Assembly: GCF_902806685.2 (NCBI RefSeq)
Contig: NC_048554.1
Span: 13,640,001 to 13,704,000 of the forward strand
DNA: 64,000 bases
Source: Maniola hyperantus
Taxonomy: Eukaryota; Arthropoda; Insecta; Lepidoptera; Nymphalidae
Reading direction: 5' to 3'
Shown here: positions 46,378-57,625 of the stretch, one piece after another
How positions within the stretch are numbered: the first letter of the stretch is position 1
Layout of the letters: each line of letters opens with the position of its first letter
The notes under the pieces: model-generated
The model's database searches: none
What the model was told of the DNA's origin: nothing
The model's input: the letters and a program-made list of their open reading frames with translations, nothing else
Program-made: the position numbers and the translations under genes

Positions 46378-46500
46378 ATGGCGCAGCGAGCACGCCGCCG
46401 GCGGGCGGGCACGCGGGCGTCATCGCGCGACACGCGCAGCGAGCACGCCGGCTGCACGCGGGCGTCATCGCGCGACACGCGCAGCACGCACGCGGCGGCA
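46378..46500 (+). repeat. ~58-bp GC-rich duplication
   Basis: The block CGCAGCGAGCACGCCG then GGCGTCATCGCGCGACACG occurs twice in tandem. The frames through it are compositional. Confidence 0.7.
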
Positions 46501-46780
46501 GCGGGGAGGCGAGGCGTGCGGCACGCATCCGACTCGCAGGCAGTCGACGTGCCGGACCCAGCATGTGTATAGCACTCCTTCATAAAGGAACTATTTCGTA
46601 AAGTCAAACATTCTGGCTGCTGAAGAGAACAAAAGCAATGACTGAACAGTCATTGATATTTAATATGTAGGTACGTGAGTTTCTTTATAACTCCTAAATG
46701 CTTGAACAGATTTGGTTGTATGGGATATCGTTCGAATTCCTAAGTGATACTGACTATATTTTTTTTAATTATTTATTTTT

Positions 46781-47335
46781 GGCACGCTAGGTAGTCGTAT
46801 ATTTTGGCACGGTAGGTAGTCGTATATTTTGGCACGGTAGGTAGTCGTATATTTTGGCACGGTAGGTAGTCGTATATTTTGGCACGGTAGGTAGTCGTAT
46901 ATTTTGGCACGGTAGGTAGTCGTATATTTTGGCACGGTAGGTAGTCGTATATTTTGGCACGGTAGGTAGTCGTATATTTTGGCACGGTAGGTAGTCGTAT
47001 ATTTTGGCACGGTAGGTAGTCGTATATTTTGGCACGGTAGGTAGTCGTATATTTTGGCACGGTAGGTAGTCGTATATTTTGGCACGGTAGGTAGTCGTAT
47101 ATTTTGGCACGGTAGGTAGTCGTATATTTTGGCACGGTAGGTAGTCGTATATTTTGGCACGGTAGGTAGTCGTATATTTTTGGCACGGTAGGTAGTCGTA
47201 TATTTTTGGCACGGTAGGTAGTCGTATATTTTGGCACGGTAGGTAGTCGTATATTTTTGGTACGGTAGGTAGTCGTATATTTTTGGCACGGTAGGTAGTC
47301 GTATATTTTTGGCACGGTAGGTAGTCGTATATTTT
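46781..47335 (+). repeat. 25-bp minisatellite, ~22 copies
   Basis: Units of GGCACGGTAGGTAGTCGTAT plus ATTTT. Near the right end several copies are 26 bp (one extra T), and one has GGTACGG. Confidence 0.96.
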
Positions 47336-47659
47336 ATAATTGAAATACTATTATAATTTCCTCTCAAATTACCTAAGCCTAAAGCTCGGAGAGACACGAC
47401 AGCAGACCAACGGGTGCGATTCGAAATACCGAACCGGATAAATACCGAAATCACCCCGTAACCGTTGCGATATTGAGGATATTGATATACTGATGTATAT
47501 CACAATAATCTCAGAGATTAAATTAGCATAACGGACAGATAACGACACGAGAACGTGAAGATATACAGCTCAGATAAAGCTAATGATAACAATATCAATT
47601 TGCTGTCCAGATACTTAGTGCCATTGTCGATCAAATTCGTTTATCATAAAATTGTTAAA

Positions 47660-47795
47660 ATCAAACTATTATCCATATTATACATTATAATTGTTTGCCT
47701 TGTTGCTATAGCTTTGCACGGCCTATCCGTTTGATCGATTTCGACAAACTATCGATTTCGATAGCTTGCATCCCAGGAACTTATAGAGATCCCAC
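47660..47795 (-). repeat. Family B fragment, reverse
   Basis: TATCCATATTATACATTATA, TTGTTGCTATAGC and GATAGCTTGCATCCCAGG match the start-to-middle of the family B repeat in reverse. Confidence 0.45.
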
Positions 47796-47977
47796 AGAAC
47801 TAGAAACAATCAAGTACGCGCCGCATATCTCATCCCGCTCATCCCGCTCATCTCAGCATCGCATCTCAGTTCTTCGACAGTGAAGCGCTTTTGTTCTTCT
47901 GCTAACTTGTTTCTGATTTTATTCCTAAGAAACATACCTAACATAGCTCGCTTCATAACACGCTGAGCGACATTTAA

Positions 47978-48109
47978 TTTGTGGACGAGGCCGACTGTCA
48001 GTGGCCACATTTGTGGACGAGGCCGACTGTCAGTGGCCACATTTGTGGACGAGGCCGACTGTCAGTGGCCACATTTGTGGACGAGGCCGACTGTCAGTGG
48101 CCACATTTC
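47978..48109 (+). repeat. 33-bp minisatellite, 4 copies
   Basis: Four copies of a unit with TTGTGGACGAGGCCGACTGT and CAGTGGCCACAT. Confidence 0.95.
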
Positions 48110-49555
48110 TGCTCCAAACATCTCTTTATTTCATGTTATATTATAGCCTTCATAGCTAATCTATCGCGAAGGTACGAAGTGTATAAGCCCTCCTCACTTT
48201 ACGGTTGTGTATGGTATGTGTATATGTGCTTACGGTACGGTTTATCAAAATCGGCCAAGCGGACGGACGGGCGGACGGACAGCGGAAGCTTAGTAAGACG
48301 GTCCCACTAAGGTCCCGTTGGCACCCTTCGGGAGCGGGACCCTAGAAACGAAGTATAAAATGGACACATACCTATTCCTTAATAAGGCACTGACATATCG
48401 GCACTCGTGCTCAGAATGCAGCGTCCAACATTGACGCGAACACGCCACTGTGGACCCCACGGCACGTGTGGAGTCGCACGACCCCAGCTGACCCCTGGCG
48501 GCGGCGGTGGGGCCGGAACAGGAAGTCGTTAGCAGCCCCGCGCGGACCCCCGCAGAGCGACGCGCAATACAAATACACGACGCATTGTGCCGCATTCGGG
48601 ACTTGGAAGCTACAGTCTGGTTATAGAGTTATGGAGCCTTTGCTACGAAAATATATTTTGAATAAAAATATACTTTTTGCATTTTGGTTGACTGGCTAGT
48701 GACTGCACCGATCGAATCATTCGCTTGGAATTTTTTCTCCAGTCTTTTTTGTTCTGGACTGTAATTAGATGAGGGTAGCAAGGTAATTGTAATATTTTCT
48801 ATTAAAAAGCAGCGGACCAATGATTGCATTTTTAAATTGAAAAATTACAAATGAAGAATTAATATTTTAGTAAAACAGTAAACTGCTGTTTAAACTCCAT
48901 TGAAGACTTCAGTTTCTATTACTTAACTATTGAGACGAATTAATTAACGAAACCATTTCATCCTGCTTCAAACAAAACAAGATAACATCTTTTGAAAACA
49001 CCTCCGTACGTACTCTTCGCGATCCCTCCTCGGGCCCTGGGAGGCTGTGAGCTGCCACACGACGCTAGGTGTGAGATAAGGCTACCCTCCTCAGTCCTCA
49101 GTCCTCGCCGATGGACGATAAGGCGCCGCACAAGGAGGATTTGGTGTCCGCTCTCAGATTCGTTTCAAATTATAAACATAGCGTTACATCTATACACACC
49201 AAAAATAAACTGACTGACTGACAATATACAGCACAAATGCTGGATCTTAAAACTTAAAATTTTGCTTGTTGTGTGCAAATTAATCCTGTTTAAAGGAATT
49301 TTGAGAATATTCAATGAGATCTCCAAAATCTTAAAATGGCGCGGACAAAATGGCACGGACAATATGGCGCGTGTTCCCGCGCAATTAATAATAAAAAATG
49401 TTATCTGTGAGGTGTTTAATGCCCACTAAGAAGTTACGTTCCGTTCGAGCGAAGCCGGGCGCTCAGCTTGTCCTCGGACATTGATAACATTACACTACAG
49501 ATTTGTAATCAGGAGATACAGATAACAATGTTATACAAGGCTTAGATAAGTTCAT
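48110..49555. other. No gene recognised
   Basis: A transposon-like fragment near 48280-48360 (GGTCCCGTTGGCACCCTTCG) is present. The moderately GC-rich 48400-48600 is open on both strands but unlike any known family. Confidence 0.4.
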
Positions 49556-49560
49556 AATAA

Positions 49561-49800
49561 GCGATGATAGCGTAGTGGTGAGGCGTCGGCGCCGGCGTCG
49601 GCCTGCGGTACTGTGGGTCCGGGGTCAGGCCCGGGTACGCACGTCGCACACGCCTCTAACTTTTCCGAGTTATGTGCTTTTTAAGCAATTAAATATGATT
49701 TCCTTTAACGATGAAGGAAAACATAGTGAGAAAACCTGAGATTTCCCCATACTATTGTTTTCAAAGGTGTGTTAAGTTTGCCAATTTGCAATATGAGTCT
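49561..49800 (+). repeat. SINE (family 1)
   Basis: GATGATAGCGTAGTGGTGAG looks like an A box, GGTCCGGGGTCAGGCCC a degraded B box. The body CACGCCTCTAACTTTTCCGA and AACATAGTGAGAAAACCTGA match the copies at 1906 and 21337. Confidence 0.65.
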
Positions 49801-49925
49801 ACGTCGAGTCTCTGTTGTAAACAAACCTCACAATCTAAATGTAAAATATCTAGAGTACACCCAACTGTCTGATCTATCTATTTATCTCTAGAAATATTGA
49901 TACATCAGTCAGTTAATACAGTTAA

Positions 49926-50136
49926 TACTAATATTATTATTTAATGCGAAAGTGTGTCTGTGTCTGTCTGCTAGCTTTTCTGGCCCTACAGTTCAACCGA
50001 TTTTGATGAAATTTAGTACAGTGTGAGCTTACATCTCGGGAAAGGACTACTTTTTATTCCGGAACAGTAAAAAGTTCCCGCGGGATTTTGAAAAACTTAA
50101 ATCCACTTGGACGAAGTCGCGGGCTTCGTCTAGTAT
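49926..50136 (-). repeat. Dispersed repeat family B, reverse copy
   Basis: Begins AATACTAATATTATTATTTA, includes GTTCAACCGATTTTGATGAA and ends GACGAAGTCGCGGGCTTCGT then CTAGTAT. Confidence 0.65.
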
Positions 50137-50184
50137 TTTATATTTGTAAGTAAATCTGACGAATGAGTAACTCGTGCGAAGTGG

Positions 50185-50282
50185 GCGAGGGCAGCGAGGG
50201 CAGCGAGGGCAGCGAGGGCAGCGAGGGCAGCGAGGGCAGCGAGGGCAGCGAGGGCAGCGAGGGCAGCGAGGGCAGCGAGGGG
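50185..50282 (+). repeat. 9-bp tandem repeat (GCGAGGGCA)n
   Basis: About eleven copies. Confidence 0.95.
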
Positions 50283-50555
50283 AAGAAAGGTGTAAATGAG
50301 AGATAAGCCAGTGGCTATCGTGGATTGGCGTTTCGATCTATGTATCAAGCGTTTCGACCATCGTCATCAACCCGTCGCCGTCATCAGGCCGTAGTCCGCC
50401 ACGCTGGCCAAGTCCGGATCGACAGACTTCATATAGCTTTGAGAACATTTTGAGAACTGTCAGGCATGCAGGTTCCCCGCGACGATTCCCTTTATCGTTA
50501 AAACTAGTAGATAATATTAAATTACACAAAACGCACATAACTCCGCAAATTTAGC

Positions 50556-50612
50556 GGTGCGTGTTGCGTGCTGCGTGCTGCGTGCTGCGTGCTGCGTGCT
50601 GCGTGCTGCGTG
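50556..50612 (+). repeat. 7-bp tandem repeat (GTGCTGC)n
   Basis: Eight copies, the first with GTGTTGC. Confidence 0.92.
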
Positions 50613-50644
50613 CCCGGGATCGATACCCGAGATCAACATCTTAA

Positions 50645-50715
50645 GTAGCACAACTGATAGACGTTGGCATTCCAAGATGCTAGAGTGGCGACCTCGCACC
50701 GGAAAGCGCAGCATA
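50645..50715 (+). mobile_element. RTE-like LINE 3' fragment
   Basis: TGATAGACGTTGGCATTCC and GAGTGGCGACCTCGCACCGG match the conserved tail of the RTE-like LINE in this window. Confidence 0.5.
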
Positions 50716-51218
50716 ATTAATTTAGAATGATCACGAAGCCCATGTAAACTTTACTTTCTCTGTTTAAACAATAACAGTGTGTCGTGTGATTCGAACAGCA
50801 CGAACTAACACACCTATCTTAACGAGTAGTCCATTTTGTTCGGACGCTTAGCTTTATCTTGTAACCATGCAAAAAATCCCGTCAATCCGTTGCACCGCTG
50901 CGACGTGTCGAAGGACAAACCAACAAACACACTTTCGCATTTATAATAAGGGTACTGATTACAATACATTGGTACCTAGTTATTATGTGTACAGATACAG
51001 TATTGTAAAAGCAATAATCCTCAGATAACTTCCTAAACTCCTGAATAAAAGGACATCAATAAAGATTATGATAATATTATAATGAATTGTTGCAACAACG
51101 CGCAACGCCACAATGACAATATGTCTGATACGTAGAGGACAGATACAGGGTGTCACCAGGACGCAGGCAAAAACGGAGACAGGTTCTAGTAGTGATGATT
51201 ACTGGATATGATACAACA

Positions 51219-51596
51219 AAAAACCGGCCAAGTGCGAGTCAGGCTCCCGCAATGAGGGTTCCGTACTGCAGTCGTACATTTTGCAGGATAATTCAAAAAC
51301 TATGATGCATAAAAATAAATAAAAATTAGTTTTAGAATGCACAAGTGAAGCCCTTTCAAATGATACCCCACTTGATATAATTATCTTACTTAGAAAATTG
51401 AAAATACTAATTACTAGCTGATCCCCGCGGCTTCGCCCGCGTAGATTTAGGTTTTTAAAGATCCCGTATAGCCTATGTCACTCAGGAATAATGTACCTTT
51501 CTACTGGTGAAAGAATTTTTAAAATCGGTTCAGTAGTTCTAAAGATTACCCCCTACAAACAAACTTAACGACATTACCTCTTTATATAATAAGCAG

Positions 51597-51600
<4 letters not shown>
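51219..51600 (+). repeat. CCGGCCAAGTGCGAGT repeat and family B copy
   Basis: 51219-51300 carries AACCGGCCAAGTGCGAGTC and GGGTTCCGTACTG. From 51415 a family B-like copy begins TAGCTGATCCCCGCGGCTTC. The LINE at 51599 inserted at its far end. Confidence 0.55.
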
Positions 51601-51657
<57 letters not shown>

Positions 51658-51766
51658 CAATAAAACTTAAAGCTAGCCTTATCTAATTACTATATAAATC
51701 ATGACCGCGTGGAATGGTGCCAAGAATACTGGCTGCATTTCCGCGCTGGACAGCCAGGCTGATCCG
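51599..51766 (-). mobile_element. 5'-truncated LINE 3' end with poly(A)
   Basis: A 55-base poly(T) (51599-51653) followed by the reverse complement of the LINE 3' end at 20.5-20.66 kb (AGCTAGCCTTATCTAATTAC, GCATTTCCGCGCTGGACAGC). Only about 113 bp of LINE body remain. It shows that family has moved at least twice here. Confidence 0.85.
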
Positions 51767-52179
51767 AGCAGAAATCGTAATATTTTAATTTCGCCATAAC
51801 TTCAAAACCAAACGTCCAATTTTAATCATTCAAAGACCAAATATTATCTCCATAAACTGTTCTTAGTGATGAAATCATTTATTTTGATAAGGATTAATAG
51901 CATGAGTAAAATAAACGCGTTTAAATGTAGTCCAAAAAAAATTCAAGATTTTTAAATAAAAAAATGGTTGCTGTGCCTCACTCGACATAGATGGGTATAG
52001 TGTGTCGCGGACTTTTTTGTAGATATTTATAAGATCTACAATTAATTAGAACATTTTATGGTTCTATCTTTTATAGTTTAGGCAGCGTACGCAAAATAAG
52101 TAACTTTTCTGGTTGATTTTTTACACCTTGTGTCCGAAAAACCCAAATATCTTACGGAACCCTATTTTTTCCAAAATAA

Positions 52180-52345
52180 AATATAGCCTATGTTACTCGT
52201 GGATAATGTAGCTTTCGAATGGTGAAAGAATTTTTAAAATCGGTCCAGTAGTTTTTGAGCCTATTATGTATATTGTATTAGTACAAACAAACAAACAAAC
52301 AAACAAAGTTTTCCTCTTTATAATATTAGTGTAGAAGTGTAGATG
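52180..52345 (+). repeat. Family B-like fragment
   Basis: TAGCCTATGTTACTCGTGGA, AAAATCGGTCCAGTAGTTTT, an (ACAA)n stretch and CTTTATAATATTAGTGTAG. Confidence 0.55.
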
Positions 52346-52383
52346 TAGAACATGACAGACTGCGTCACCTAAATATATAAAAG

Positions 52384-52597
52384 GAAAAGGTGACTGACTG
52401 ACTGACTGATCTATCAACGCACAGCTCAAACTATTGGACGGATCGGGCTGCAATTTGGCATGTAGATAGCTATTATGACGTAGGCATCCGCTAAGAAAGG
52501 ATTTTTGACAATTCAACCCCTAAGGGGGTGAAATAGGGGTTTGACTTTGAAATTTGTATAGTCCACGCGGACGAAGTCGCGAGCATAAGCTAGTCTG
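52384..52597 (+). repeat. Dispersed repeat family A
   Basis: Close copy of 2156-2371: (TGAC)n, ATCTATCAACGCACAGCTCA, CATCCGCTAAGAAAGGATTT, GCGAGCATAAGCTAGT. Confidence 0.7.
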
Positions 52598-52971
52598 TGA
52601 TATTTTAATACGTTAATTTTTTCGTGAATAGGTACGTGTTAATTTCATTTTTGTGACGTTTCCACAAATTCACGGATTTCGGATTTCTTGCTTTACTTGT
52701 GCTATAAGACCTACCTACTTGCCAAATTTCATGATTCTAAGTCAAAGGGAAGTACCCTGTAGGTTTACATGACAGACTCGACAGACAGAGGAATTATTTC
52801 CTTAAGTACGAAACCCTAAAAGGAAGCAACCGAGCAAGCAATAGATTTCCAAAATCCACCGTACGCACGTTCCACTCCGACACCGCAGCATCTTCCGGAG
52901 ATGTTGTCTCTACCATCCTCTACACACTGTACCGAGTCACTGTCTCGCATACAACGCCCAGCCATGGGCTC

Positions 52972-52976
52972 AGTGA

Positions 52977-53014
<38 letters not shown>
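52972..53014 (+). repeat. 7-bp tandem repeat (TGGCTAG)n
   Basis: Five to six copies of TGGCTAG. Confidence 0.92.
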
Positions 53015-53379
53015 CAAGCGGCCAGCAGGACACAGCAATCAACTAATCATAGCTACATACCAGCTATCATTGATTATTGTCTAATTTTTTCGAAACGCAA
53101 TAACAAAATAAAGTCTTAATTCATGAAAACCGCGATCATGTGCAAAAAAATTTAAAATAAAGAACTTAGAAATCGCAAACAGTGGCAGGTAGGTACTGAT
53201 TCTGCGCGCACCCAAAGGTAATGTCTTTTGTTTGTGAAAATAATGTTTTATATTTTACTACTACCAATTCTCCACTATCTACTTCATCAACGGAAGAGCA
53301 TCTTTCGTAGTCTAAGATCTCGTGAGCTGACAACTGCGTGCACATTACAATTATTTCAGAATAGAATTAGTGTTAGCCT

Positions 53380-53484
53380 TCCTTCCTCGCGAGTTACGCC
53401 GCTCTCCCGTCACCGTGACGACGACGGGGACTTCCTTCGTCGCGAGTTACGCCGCTCTCCCGTCACCGTGACGACGACGGGGAG
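53380..53484 (+). repeat. ~53-bp tandem duplication
   Basis: Two nearly identical copies containing GCGAGTTACGCCGCTCTCCC and GTCACCGTGACGACGACGGG; each has the palindrome GTCACCGTGAC. Confidence 0.85.
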
Positions 53485-53830
53485 GCTGTAAGATCGGCAT
53501 ACAAATCTGCGCGAGATGAGAGTCCTGCGCCCTTTGTTCCGACGCGGGAACTCTTTGTGACGAGATCGACGAATACATTAATCTCACAACGCGTAACGCC
53601 TCCAAGCTGCAGGAACAAGCGAGCATTGCGAGCATCTGTGCAAATACAAAGAGATACGACGCCATGTTTGTGAGCTCGACGGAGAGCTAGCGTCATGTAA
53701 CACTTGGCCATGATTAGCGAATCTATGTCAAATAAATCTATTGTTAGTTTTAACCTACTTATTTCTTATTTTGTATGGTCCATCTGCTAAACTTTCACGA
53801 GACTATCACGTAAAATGAAAGAGTTCCCTC

Positions 53831-53920
53831 CTGGCACCTGGCACCTGGCACCTGGCACCTGGCACCTGGCACCTGGCACCTGGCATCTGGCACCTGGCAT
53901 CTGGCATCTGGCATCTGGCG
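53831..53920 (+). repeat. 7-bp tandem repeat (CTGGCAC)n
   Basis: About 13 copies; the right part changes to CTGGCAT. Confidence 0.95.
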
Positions 53921-54098
53921 TGTATGAAGCGGCAAGTGGTACCCAGTGAAAAAGATCGAATGTAGGGTCAGCAACAAAGTAGGTAACTCGCCAGTACAAG
54001 CGACTATGGACAGGTGCATACCTAGCTTTATTGCTGACTGTACTACTAGATTAGATTACAGTATGGCCCCGTGCGAATTGGCACACTTCACGCACCTT

Positions 54099-54141
54099 GG
54101 AGAACATCGTGGAGAACATCGTGGAGAACATCGTGGAGAAC
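54099..54141 (+). repeat. 12-bp tandem repeat (GGAGAACATCGT)n
   Basis: Three and a half copies. Confidence 0.88.
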
Positions 54142-54223
54142 TCTCAGGCATAATTATATGTAAAAGTTTACTCACGATGTTTTCCTTAACCGCTAGTATT
54201 ACAATATGACATTTCATTGTAAA

Positions 54224-54490
54224 ATTGCATTATCATCAACCGCTACACGTCCACTGCTGGACAAAGGTCTCTTGTAGTGGGAGGTCTTCCAACGCTGCGC
54301 CTTCCGACGTGAGGTTGCCGTTCCAGCACCTTGGGACCCCAAAGTCTATCAGTTGTACGAACTATGTGCCCTGCCCATTGCCACTTCAGCTTCGCAACCC
54401 GTTGAGCTATGTCGGTTACTCTGGTTCTCCTACGGATCTCCTCATTCCTTATTTTCACTAAAACCTCATCGACATAGTAACTTCTCAATG
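54224..54490 (-). mobile_element. RTE-like LINE, C-terminal coding fragment
   Basis: A minus-strand frame is open and reads RNEEIRRRTRVTDIAQRVAK, then LKWQWAGHIVR, then RSVGRPPTT. This is the C-terminus of an endonuclease-reverse transcriptase LINE of the RTE type. It is the best-preserved of the six or so copies in this window but lacks all catalytic domains. Confidence 0.8.
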
Positions 54491-54621
54491 TCGAAGTAAT
54501 CTTTATTGTATAATATATGTAATACTCTAGCTACATACGTAGTGTTTGCTCGCGCTCCGCTACACTACTCGAAGGCGCTCGCGCGACGCCGCTAGTGTGG
54601 CCGCAGCACATATTACTTCCC

Positions 54622-54641
54622 CCCCCCCCCCCCCCCCCCCC
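54622..54641 (+). repeat. Poly(C) run
   Basis: About 20 consecutive C, an unusual homopolymer for AT-rich DNA; a similar shorter run lies at about 60106-60121. Confidence 0.9.
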
Positions 54642-54799
54642 TCGCTCACGAGTGTAATGAGTTTCGCTTTGTAAGATAAACACTTTACGTCATGTGTGGA
54701 GCCTGGCTGGGCTCGTTCAGTACAATAATGCGAAGGTTCCCGCGTCGCCGAAGTGCAGCGGAGGAACTTCGTTCAGTATATGACGTGAAATCATAATTT

Positions 54800-55222
54800 A
54801 GGCACCTTCTTGTAGTGTCTCACCACAGGTTTGTATGCATTTCCTGTGCTGTGGGAAGCCTACATGACTTCTGACGCGTTACAGTTGTATGGAGTAGGGA
54901 CTGGCATCTCCGGCCCCGTGCCGACCTTAGCTGTGTACTTATAAACCGTTGGTCCTGTGGAATCTCTCCGGTCGTGTTGGATTGCCGTTCCATCGAACTA
55001 TGAGAGAGGGCATACTTTTTGTGGTCTTCTTCTTCGCTCTGGGCTGGTTTCCGCACTTAAACGTTTCCGTCTGTTGTGCGTGAGAGGGAATACTTTTTGT
55101 GGTGTTACCTTAGAGAATGACGAGAGACTCTATGGTCTGAAACCTTCTCATTGTAGCGGACATCCGTGCTCCGTAGTGGACTGACAATGAGTTGATCACG
55201 CGATGATGATGATGATGATGAC
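54800..55222. repeat. Possible LINE 3' UTR with (GAT)n tail
   Basis: Two related words (GAGAGGGCATACTTTTTGTGG at 55003 and GAGAGGGAATACTTTTTGTGG at 55083, slightly diverged) and a terminal (GAT)n at 55202-55220. The ending resembles RTE-type tails. Weak call. Confidence 0.3.
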
Positions 55223-55316
55223 AGTTTTTAAGATACATTACAAGACGTGAACTGTTTCATAGTGCTCAATGACAATAGGAGCGCGATATAGGGAGATAAG
55301 CCAGAGCCGTTATCTA

Positions 55317-55355
55317 GTAGGTAGGTAGGTAGGTAGGTAGGTAGGTAGGTAGGTA
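55317..55355 (+). repeat. (TAGG)n microsatellite
   Basis: Nine to ten TAGG repeats. Confidence 0.95.
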
Positions 55356-55555
55356 CTCAGTGGCTAGCGTATGTCACACCGCTATCGGACCTCATTCGGC
55401 CTCGAACCTGGTCCACAAAGCACTTCGTGTACAATTGGCACGGAGCCATGCGCCGCCCCAGTGTCGAGCAGTGGAGCAGGCGACGTTTGCACGCACGCCC
55501 GCGCCACGTCCCCGCCACAAATATGCTCACGACATTCGCACTGGACAATTATATC

Positions 55556-55775
55556 GGACTAGCGACCCGCCCCGGCTTCGCACGGGTAGCTTATTACTAT
55601 TTTCGCAGGGATCTCTAATTTTTATAAAAATAAAATATAGCCTATGTCACTCAGGAACGATGTAGCTTTCTACTGGTGAAAGAGTTTTCAAAATCGGTTC
55701 AGTAGTTCCGGATATTACGAGTACCTTCTTACTAGAAACGAACTTACACACTTTACCTCTTTATAGTATCAGTAG
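55556..55775 (+). repeat. Family B-like copy
   Basis: ACTAGCGACCCGCCCCGGCT, TAGCCTATGTCACTCAGGAA, AAAATCGGTTCAGTAGTTCC, CTCTTTATAGTATCAGTA. Confidence 0.6.
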
Positions 55776-56104
55776 GTAGGTACAGACTACTGATAAGCGA
55801 CAAGAACAAACAGGCAGCGTGTTATCTTCGTTGCCGATATGAGGTCTAATAATAGAAGTAAGTAGGTACCTGCCTAACTACCCACGTGTCGTTTTACTGC
55901 AGTGATTAAGATTATAAAAGTGATAAAAAGATAAATTATTAAACGACATCTGTAAGTGAAGTTCGATCATAATAATCATACGAAGGATTCGTCCGAAGAG
56001 TTTTATTTATCGCAATTTTTTCCTCTAATATAAGAGAAAAAATTGTGCTAAATGCTGCGCGTTAAAATGTATCTACTTATGATTTTTTTAAACTATTCCG
56101 CAAA

Positions 56105-56167
56105 TATTGGTTAATATTTGTACATCTTCGCTCCACTCCTCTTCTCCGCACCAGTGGACAGGCAGCC
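56105..56167. mobile_element. Half of a GGCTGCCTGTCCACTG-type MITE
   Basis: CTCCGCACCAGTGGACAGGC followed by AGCC is the right end of the MITE family at 12211-12370; it stops just before TTA (56168-56170). Confidence 0.65.
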
Positions 56168-56170
56168 TTA

Positions 56171-56613
56171 GGCCTCGTACGGAGACGCGTGGCGTCTCGC
56201 GGCGCGTCGTACGTTTTTTTTGTTTACGGTGAGGCGGCGCGTGAAGCGGCACTGAGCATCGCACGCGTAATGACAAACATATGGCAATATACGATGTTGT
56301 TCATAGAGATGCGAGGCGGGAAGAGCGCGGTGGCTGCCGCGTGCGCCGCGTGCACCGCGTGCGCCGCGTGCGCCGCGTGCACCGCGTGCGCCGCGTGCGC
56401 CGCGTGCGCCGCCGCCGGCGCCACGATGAACGCCGCGAGGGACGCGTCGATGCCATCCGCGGGTTCGGCCGCAAAAAAAGGCTCCATCTCAAACAAACGC
56501 GTATAAAATTGCTTCTCCGTAAACGCACTCATACAACGCCATATGTTTAAATTCAGTGCGGGCCGCGCCGCCCGTCGCAGTGCGGGCCGCCCCGCGTCTC
56601 CGTAAACGAGGCC
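56171..56613. mobile_element. 443-bp MITE flanked by TTA
   Basis: Termini GGCCTCGTACGGAGACGCG and CGCGTCTCCGTAAACGAGGCC are inverted copies with small mismatches. TTA flanks both sides (56168-56170 and 56614-56616), a 3-bp duplication typical of PIF/Harbinger elements. The GC-rich interior holds a 9-bp array at 56338-56415. No transposase remains. Confidence 0.85.
56338..56415 (+). repeat. 9-bp tandem repeat (CGCGTGCGC)n
   Basis: About eight units alternating CGCGTGCGC and CGCGTGCAC; lies inside the MITE. Confidence 0.9.
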
Positions 56614-56619
56614 TTAGTG

Positions 56620-57325
56620 TTGTGTGATACAGAGATATCCCCTAAACCAGTATAATGCGCACCTACCGGCTACCTGGCAGACTATATTATACCACAAAAA
56701 AAATTAAAATATTATGTACCTACTTATCGTATCTTGTACATATGCACGGAAATGACTGTATGTCAGTTGTTTGCATATTGTGTGTTCCCGCATCGTTCAC
56801 CCGACTCTGTAGACTGACGGGAAGGGGTCACATACCGTCATCGTACAGTCGCTAGTCGGTACGTAACTTGTTTTTGTATGACATAGATTGTTATAGATTG
56901 ATCAACTATCAACAATGCATTATGAAAGAGATTCAATAAAGCTCTAAGCATGAGCGGCGCGAACGGACCTCCTCGCTCGACCTCGGCGCGTGTGACCACG
57001 ACGCGTGGCGCGCGACAGGCACGACGGGCACGACGGGCACGGCGCGCGACGGACACGACGCGCCTCGACGCTAATTGGCACGTTTTCTACTCCACCGGTG
57101 AGTCATCAAGTGTGGACGACTGTTTTCCTTCGTCAGCTGAAGACGACAACCTCTGCCCGGTGAGTGCAGTGTCCCTGTCCCGCTCGACAGTCGCCTCGTC
57201 GGCCGGCCGACCTTCATCCCGAGAGGCGTTTGAGAGTAAATAAAACACAACACGAGCGTTTGTTTTGTTTTTTATTCAGAAATTCGAGTCATTAACATTA
57301 GTTTAGTTATAAATTCATTCTAGCG
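56620..57325. other. No gene recognised; short GC repeat
   Basis: Contains a GGCACGACG-type repeat at about 57018-57062. The plus-strand open stretch 56950-57243 has no recognised family. Confidence 0.4.
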
Positions 57326-57334
57326 TAAAGTCTA

Positions 57335-57436
57335 AACAACCGCCCGCCGCGCGCCGCGCGCCACGCGCCAGTGTTGCCGCGCGCCGCGCGCCAGTGTCGC
57401 CGCGCGCCGCGCGCCGCGCGCCAGTGTCGCCGGCAC
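57335..57436 (+). repeat. GC-rich tandem repeat (GCGCCGCGCGCCAGTGT type)
   Basis: Three imperfect units of GCGCGCCAGTGT spaced by CGCCGCGCG runs. Confidence 0.75.
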
Positions 57437-57533
57437 TAGCTACTGGCTAGCCGCCGACGCGCGACGCCCGACTTGCGGCTAAATAATAATATCATTAGTA
57501 TCGCTATATATTACATCACCTCAGTTGCTTCGC

Positions 57534-57625
57534 TTATTGCTATAGTGAGTCGCGCGGCTCTCCTCCCCGACTTCAGACTTATTGCTATAGTGAGTCGCGC
57601 GGCTCTCCTCCCCGACTTCAGACTT
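57534..57625 (+). repeat. 45-bp tandem duplication
   Basis: Two exact copies containing CTTATTGCTATAGTGAGTCG and CGGCTCTCCTCCCCGACTTC. Confidence 0.9.

Noticed and set aside
46765..47454. 229-codon Tyr/Lys/Thr-rich minus-strand frame
   Set aside because: Translation of the 25-bp minisatellite.
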